From positions 1 through 7,316 of the forward strand of contig JAIWOS010000116.1 of the NCBI GenBank assembly GCA_020217265.1: DNA of 7,316 nucleotides, in the 5' to 3' direction. Made by a program: the position numbers and the translations under genes. Positions 5,526-7,316 of this stretch are shown one piece after another. Below the pieces are notes generated by a model, which saw only the letters and a list, made by a program, of their open reading frames with translations, had not been told where the DNA came from and did no database searches. The stretch comes from Thiobacillus sp. GTDB lineage: Bacteria > Pseudomonadota > Gammaproteobacteria > Burkholderiales > Thiobacillaceae. The first letter of the stretch is position 1; each line of letters begins with the position of its first letter.

Positions 5526-6371
5526 ATGGAACTCGTCCACACCGCCACCGAGCTTCGCGCCGCACTCACCGGCGCGGACAACACCGCCTTCGTGCCGACC
5601 ATGGGCAACCTGCACACCGGCCACGTTTCGCTGGTCGAACAGGCGAAGCGGCTGGGCGGGCCGGTCGTGGCGAGCATTTTCGTCAACCCGCTGCAGTTCG
5701 GCGCCGGCGAGGATTTCGCGCGCTACCCGCGCACGCTGGCGGCCGACTGCGAGAAACTCGAAGCCGCCGGCTGCGATCTTGTCTTCGCCCCCGACCTCGA
5801 TGAAATGTACCCCGTGCCGCAGACCTTCACGGTGCGCGTGCCAGAGACGCTGGCGAACGACCTCTGCGGTGCTTTCCGCCCCGGTCACTTCGACGGCGTC
5901 GCCACGGTGGTGCTGAAGCTCTTCAACCTGGTGCGGCCGCGCGTCGCCGTCTTTGGCAAGAAGGATTTCCAGCAGCTCTTCGTCGTCCGCGATCTGGTGC
6001 GGCAGTTCAACCTGCCGATCGAGATCGTCGCAGGCGACACGCAGCGCGAAACGGACGGGCTGGCGATGAGTTCGCGCAACGGCTATCTCTCGTCGGCCGA
6101 ACGTCAGCAAGCGCCGCAGCTTTACCGCGCGCTGGAAACGGTCGTCGCCGGCTTGCAGGCCGGCAACGGCGATGCGGAAACGCTCGCTGCGGCCGCCCGT
6201 CGTCACCTGAGCATGGCAGGCTGGCACGTCGATTACATCGCGGTGCGCGATGCCGACACCCTGGCTGCGCCCGCCCACGGCAGCTCGCATCTGGTCGTAC
6301 TCGGCGCAGCCAGGCTGGGCACGACCCGACTCATCGACAACATCGATTTCACTTTGGGCGAAGCGCGCTGA
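5526..6371 (+). CDS. panC: Pantothenate synthetase (pantoate-beta-alanine ligase)
   Basis: PanC activates pantoate with ATP to pantoyl-adenylate and joins it to beta-alanine, giving pantothenate. The 281-residue length is normal. The nucleotidyl-transferase fold motifs are complete: PTMGNLHTGH (24-33, the HIGH-like box with His30 and His33), SIFVNPLQFG (50-59), FRPGHFDGVATVV (117-129), FGKKDFQQL (143-151) and the KMSKS-like MSSRN (181-185). The C-terminal dimerisation domain ends in DNIDFTLG. ATG 5526 gives the expected N-terminus, but it has no evident Shine-Dalgarno sequence, and the spacer before it contains the G-rich repeat. Its substrate beta-alanine is supplied by PanD, encoded next door. 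Ketopantoate reductase (panE or ilvC product), needed between PanB and PanC, is not in the window. Confidence 0.97.
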   Translation: MELVHTATELRAALTGADNTAFVPTMGNLHTGHVSLVEQAKRLGGPVVASIFVNPLQFGAGEDFARYPRTLAADCEKLEAAGCDLVFAPDLDEMYPVPQTFTVRVPETLANDLCGAFRPGHFDGVATVVLKLFNLVRPRVAVFGKKDFQQLFVVRDLVRQFNLPIEIVAGDTQRETDGLAMSSRNGYLSSAERQQAPQLYRALETVVAGLQAGNGDAETLAAAARRHLSMAGWHVDYIAVRDADTLAAPAHGSSHLVVLGAARLGTTRLIDNIDFTLGEAR

Positions 6372-6382
6372 CGTTTTATAAT
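6354..6382 (+). promoter_or_regulatory. Candidate sigma-70 promoter for panD
   Basis: TTGGGC (6354-6359) and TATAAT (6377-6382) are separated by 17 bases, the optimal spacing. The -10 box is perfect and the -35 keeps TTG. The -35 lies within the last codons of panC, and the predicted start near 6389 gives a leader of about 23 bases before panD. This would let panD be expressed apart from panBC. Confidence 0.55.
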
Positions 6383-6398
6383 ATGCGGCCTTACTTAT

Positions 6399-6404
6399 GG
6401 AGGG
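6399..6404 (+). promoter_or_regulatory. Ribosome binding site that sets the panD start
   Basis: GGAGGG lies seven bases before ATG 6412. An in-frame ATG at 6397 overlaps this site and would add five residues (MEGTV) before the conserved N-terminus, so 6412 is the real start. Confidence 0.85.
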
Positions 6405-6411
6405 CACCGTC

Positions 6412-6792
6412 ATGCAAAGAACGATGCTCAAGTCCAAGCTGCACCGGGCGACCGTCACGCACTCCGAGCTGCACTACGAAGGCTCGTGCGCCATCGACGA
6501 AGCCCTGCTGGACGCGGCGAACATCCACGAATACGAGCAGATCCAGATCTACAACGTCACCAACGGCGAGCGCTTCACCACCTACGCCATTCGTGCCGCG
6601 CGCGATTCCGGAATCATCTCGGTGAACGGCGCCGCCGCGCACAAGGCGAATCCGGGCGACCTCGTCATAATCGCCACCTACGCGGTGTACAACGAGATCG
6701 AACTCGCCCGCTACGCGCCGGAACTGGTGTACGTGGACGCTGCCAACCGCATTGCCGACACTCGGCATGCGATCCCGGTCCAGGCCGCCTGA
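6412..6792 (+). CDS. panD: Aspartate 1-decarboxylase proenzyme
   Basis: PanD decarboxylates L-aspartate to beta-alanine for pantothenate synthesis. It is made as an inactive chain that cleaves itself between Gly24 and Ser25, turning Ser25 into the pyruvoyl cofactor at the N-terminus of the alpha chain. The 126-residue length equals that of E. coli PanD. The cleavage region [10 protein letters not shown] (20-29) is intact, as are Lys9, Tyr22, Arg54 and Tyr58 (in [13 protein letters not shown], 48-60) and the [13 protein letters not shown] segment (71-83). The protein ends AIPVQAA like its homologues. It appears to have its own promoter (6354-6382) and a good ribosome binding site. A strong terminator follows 15 bases after the stop, closing the pan cluster. 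Confidence 0.97.
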   Translation: MQRTMLKSKLHRATVTHSELHYEGSCAIDEALLDAANIHEYEQIQIYNVTNGERFTTYAIRAARDSGIISVNGAAAHKANPGDLVIIATYAVYNEIELARYAPELVYVDAANRIADTRHAIPVQAA

Positions 6793-6807
6793 TTTCTTCG
6801 CGCAAAC

Positions 6808-6835
6808 AAAAAGGCCGGGATTCCCGGCCTTTTTT
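6808..6835. terminator. Bidirectional intrinsic terminator between panD and the convergent OmpA-family gene
   Basis: GGCCGGG (6813-6819) pairs perfectly with CCCGGCC (6823-6829) around an ATT loop. Six T follow at 6830-6835 and five A precede at 6808-6812, so the same hairpin has a U-tract in both directions. It ends transcripts of panD from the left and of the minus-strand gene at 6868-7316 from the right. The A and T tracts extend the stem. Confidence 0.93.
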
Positions 6836-6867
6836 ACATCCGCGCCCGCGTGGGGCACGGCAGCGCC

Positions 6868-7316
6868 TTACTTCTTGGCGCCGGTGACTTCGATCTCGAC
6901 GCGACGGTTGGGCGCGAGGCAGGCCTTGAGCGCATCCTTCGGCTGCTTCATGTCGCACTCGACCACGGGCTTGGTGTCGCCCAGGCCGGCGGTGGCGAAG
7001 GTCTTGGCCTTCACGCCCTTGGACTTGAGGTAGGCGCCAACGGCCTTGGCGCGGGCCAGCGAGAGTTTCTTGTTGGCGTCGGCCTTGCCCATCTTGTCGG
7101 CGTGCCCGGTGATCTTGATGCTGTCGATGGCGCCGAAGGCCTTGATCTTGGCGATCAGATCGTCCAGCTTGGCGCGGCCTTCCGGCGTCAGGTCGTTGAT
7201 CGAGGACTTGCCGGTCTTGAACAGCGTGTCGCCGCCGAGCGTCAGCGTGGCGGGCGCGCCAGCCTGCACCGCGAACGGTGCCGGGGCCGCCGCAGCGGGG
7301 GCAGCCGCGGGCTTGG
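6868..7316 (-). CDS. OmpA-family outer-membrane protein, C-terminal peptidoglycan-binding domain (5' end outside window)
   Basis: The visible 148 residues are the C-terminal part of an OmpA/MotB-type protein, which anchors the outer membrane to peptidoglycan from the periplasmic side. An Ala/Pro-rich linker (KPAAAPAAAAPAPFAV) comes first, then the OmpA domain. It begins LTLGGDTLFKTGKSSI and continues with IKITGHADKMG, whose Asp corresponds to the diaminopimelate-contacting Asp of E. coli OmpA. LSLARAKAVGAYLKSKGV follows, with its conserved Arg. The last block is a cysteine pair (VVECDM and KACLAP, likely a disulfide), then NRRVEIEVTG. The gene stops at TAA (6870-6868) after the tail GAKK. An apparent GTG start at 7269 is inside the open frame and not the real start, because the frame runs on to the window edge. 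Whether an N-terminal beta-barrel is present cannot be seen. Confidence 0.93.
   Translation of the reverse strand, partial: KPAAAPAAAAPAPFAVQAGAPATLTLGGDTLFKTGKSSINDLTPEGRAKLDDLIAKIKAFGAIDSIKITGHADKMGKADANKKLSLARAKAVGAYLKSKGVKAKTFATAGLGDTKPVVECDMKQPKDALKACLAPNRRVEIEVTGAKK

Noticed and set aside
7267..7269. GTG as the start of the OmpA-family gene
   Set aside because: The frame continues upstream to the window edge through an Ala/Pro linker typical of such proteins, so the gene is cut by the window rather than starting here.
1..7316. CRISPR arrays, tRNA or rRNA genes, insertion sequences
   Set aside because: No spacer-repeat array, cloverleaf or rRNA sequence and no transposase-like protein was seen on either strand.

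Overview
The window is GC-rich (by eye roughly two-thirds G+C) and gene-dense. It looks like a betaproteobacterium. The indications are the order pcnB-folK-deoxynucleoside kinase-panB-panC-panD, a PEP-CTERM (exosortase-sorted) protein gene behind a sigma-54 type promoter, and protein sequences close in style to Rhodocyclales, Zoogloea or Thiobacillus relatives. The order-level placement is a guess from memory, not from a search.

Left part (1-2094): the 3' end of a FecCD/BtuC-type permease gene is followed by a 277-base gap, then a PEP-CTERM protein gene, then the ATPase gene of the same kind of importer (metal-chelate or cobalamin). The PEP-CTERM gene therefore sits between two parts of one transporter, and its last 16 bases overlap the GTG start of the ATPase gene. 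The gap carries what looks like a complete sigma-54 promoter: a -24/-12 element with exact spacing (361-376), an IHF-like site with an upstream A-tract (323-352), and a possible activator dyad about 90 bases before the predicted transcript start (279-295).

Middle and right part (2131-6792): six same-strand housekeeping genes. pcnB, folK and the deoxynucleoside kinase gene are joined by 4-base ATGA overlaps, and panB follows after one base. Together they cover RNA 3' polyadenylation, one folate-pathway step, deoxynucleoside salvage, and pantothenate/CoA precursor synthesis. PanB makes ketopantoate, PanD makes beta-alanine, and PanC joins pantoate to beta-alanine; the ketopantoate reductase is not here. 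The panB-panC junction is interrupted by a 105-base spacer with a 9-base G-rich tandem repeat and complementary C-rich arms. panD appears to have its own sigma-70 promoter and a strong ribosome binding site.

Right end (6793-7316): a strong hairpin terminator with A- and T-tracts on its two sides separates panD from a convergent, minus-strand OmpA-family gene whose 5' end lies beyond the window.

The most notable finding is the sigma-54/IHF-controlled PEP-CTERM gene embedded in, and overlapping, an ABC importer operon.
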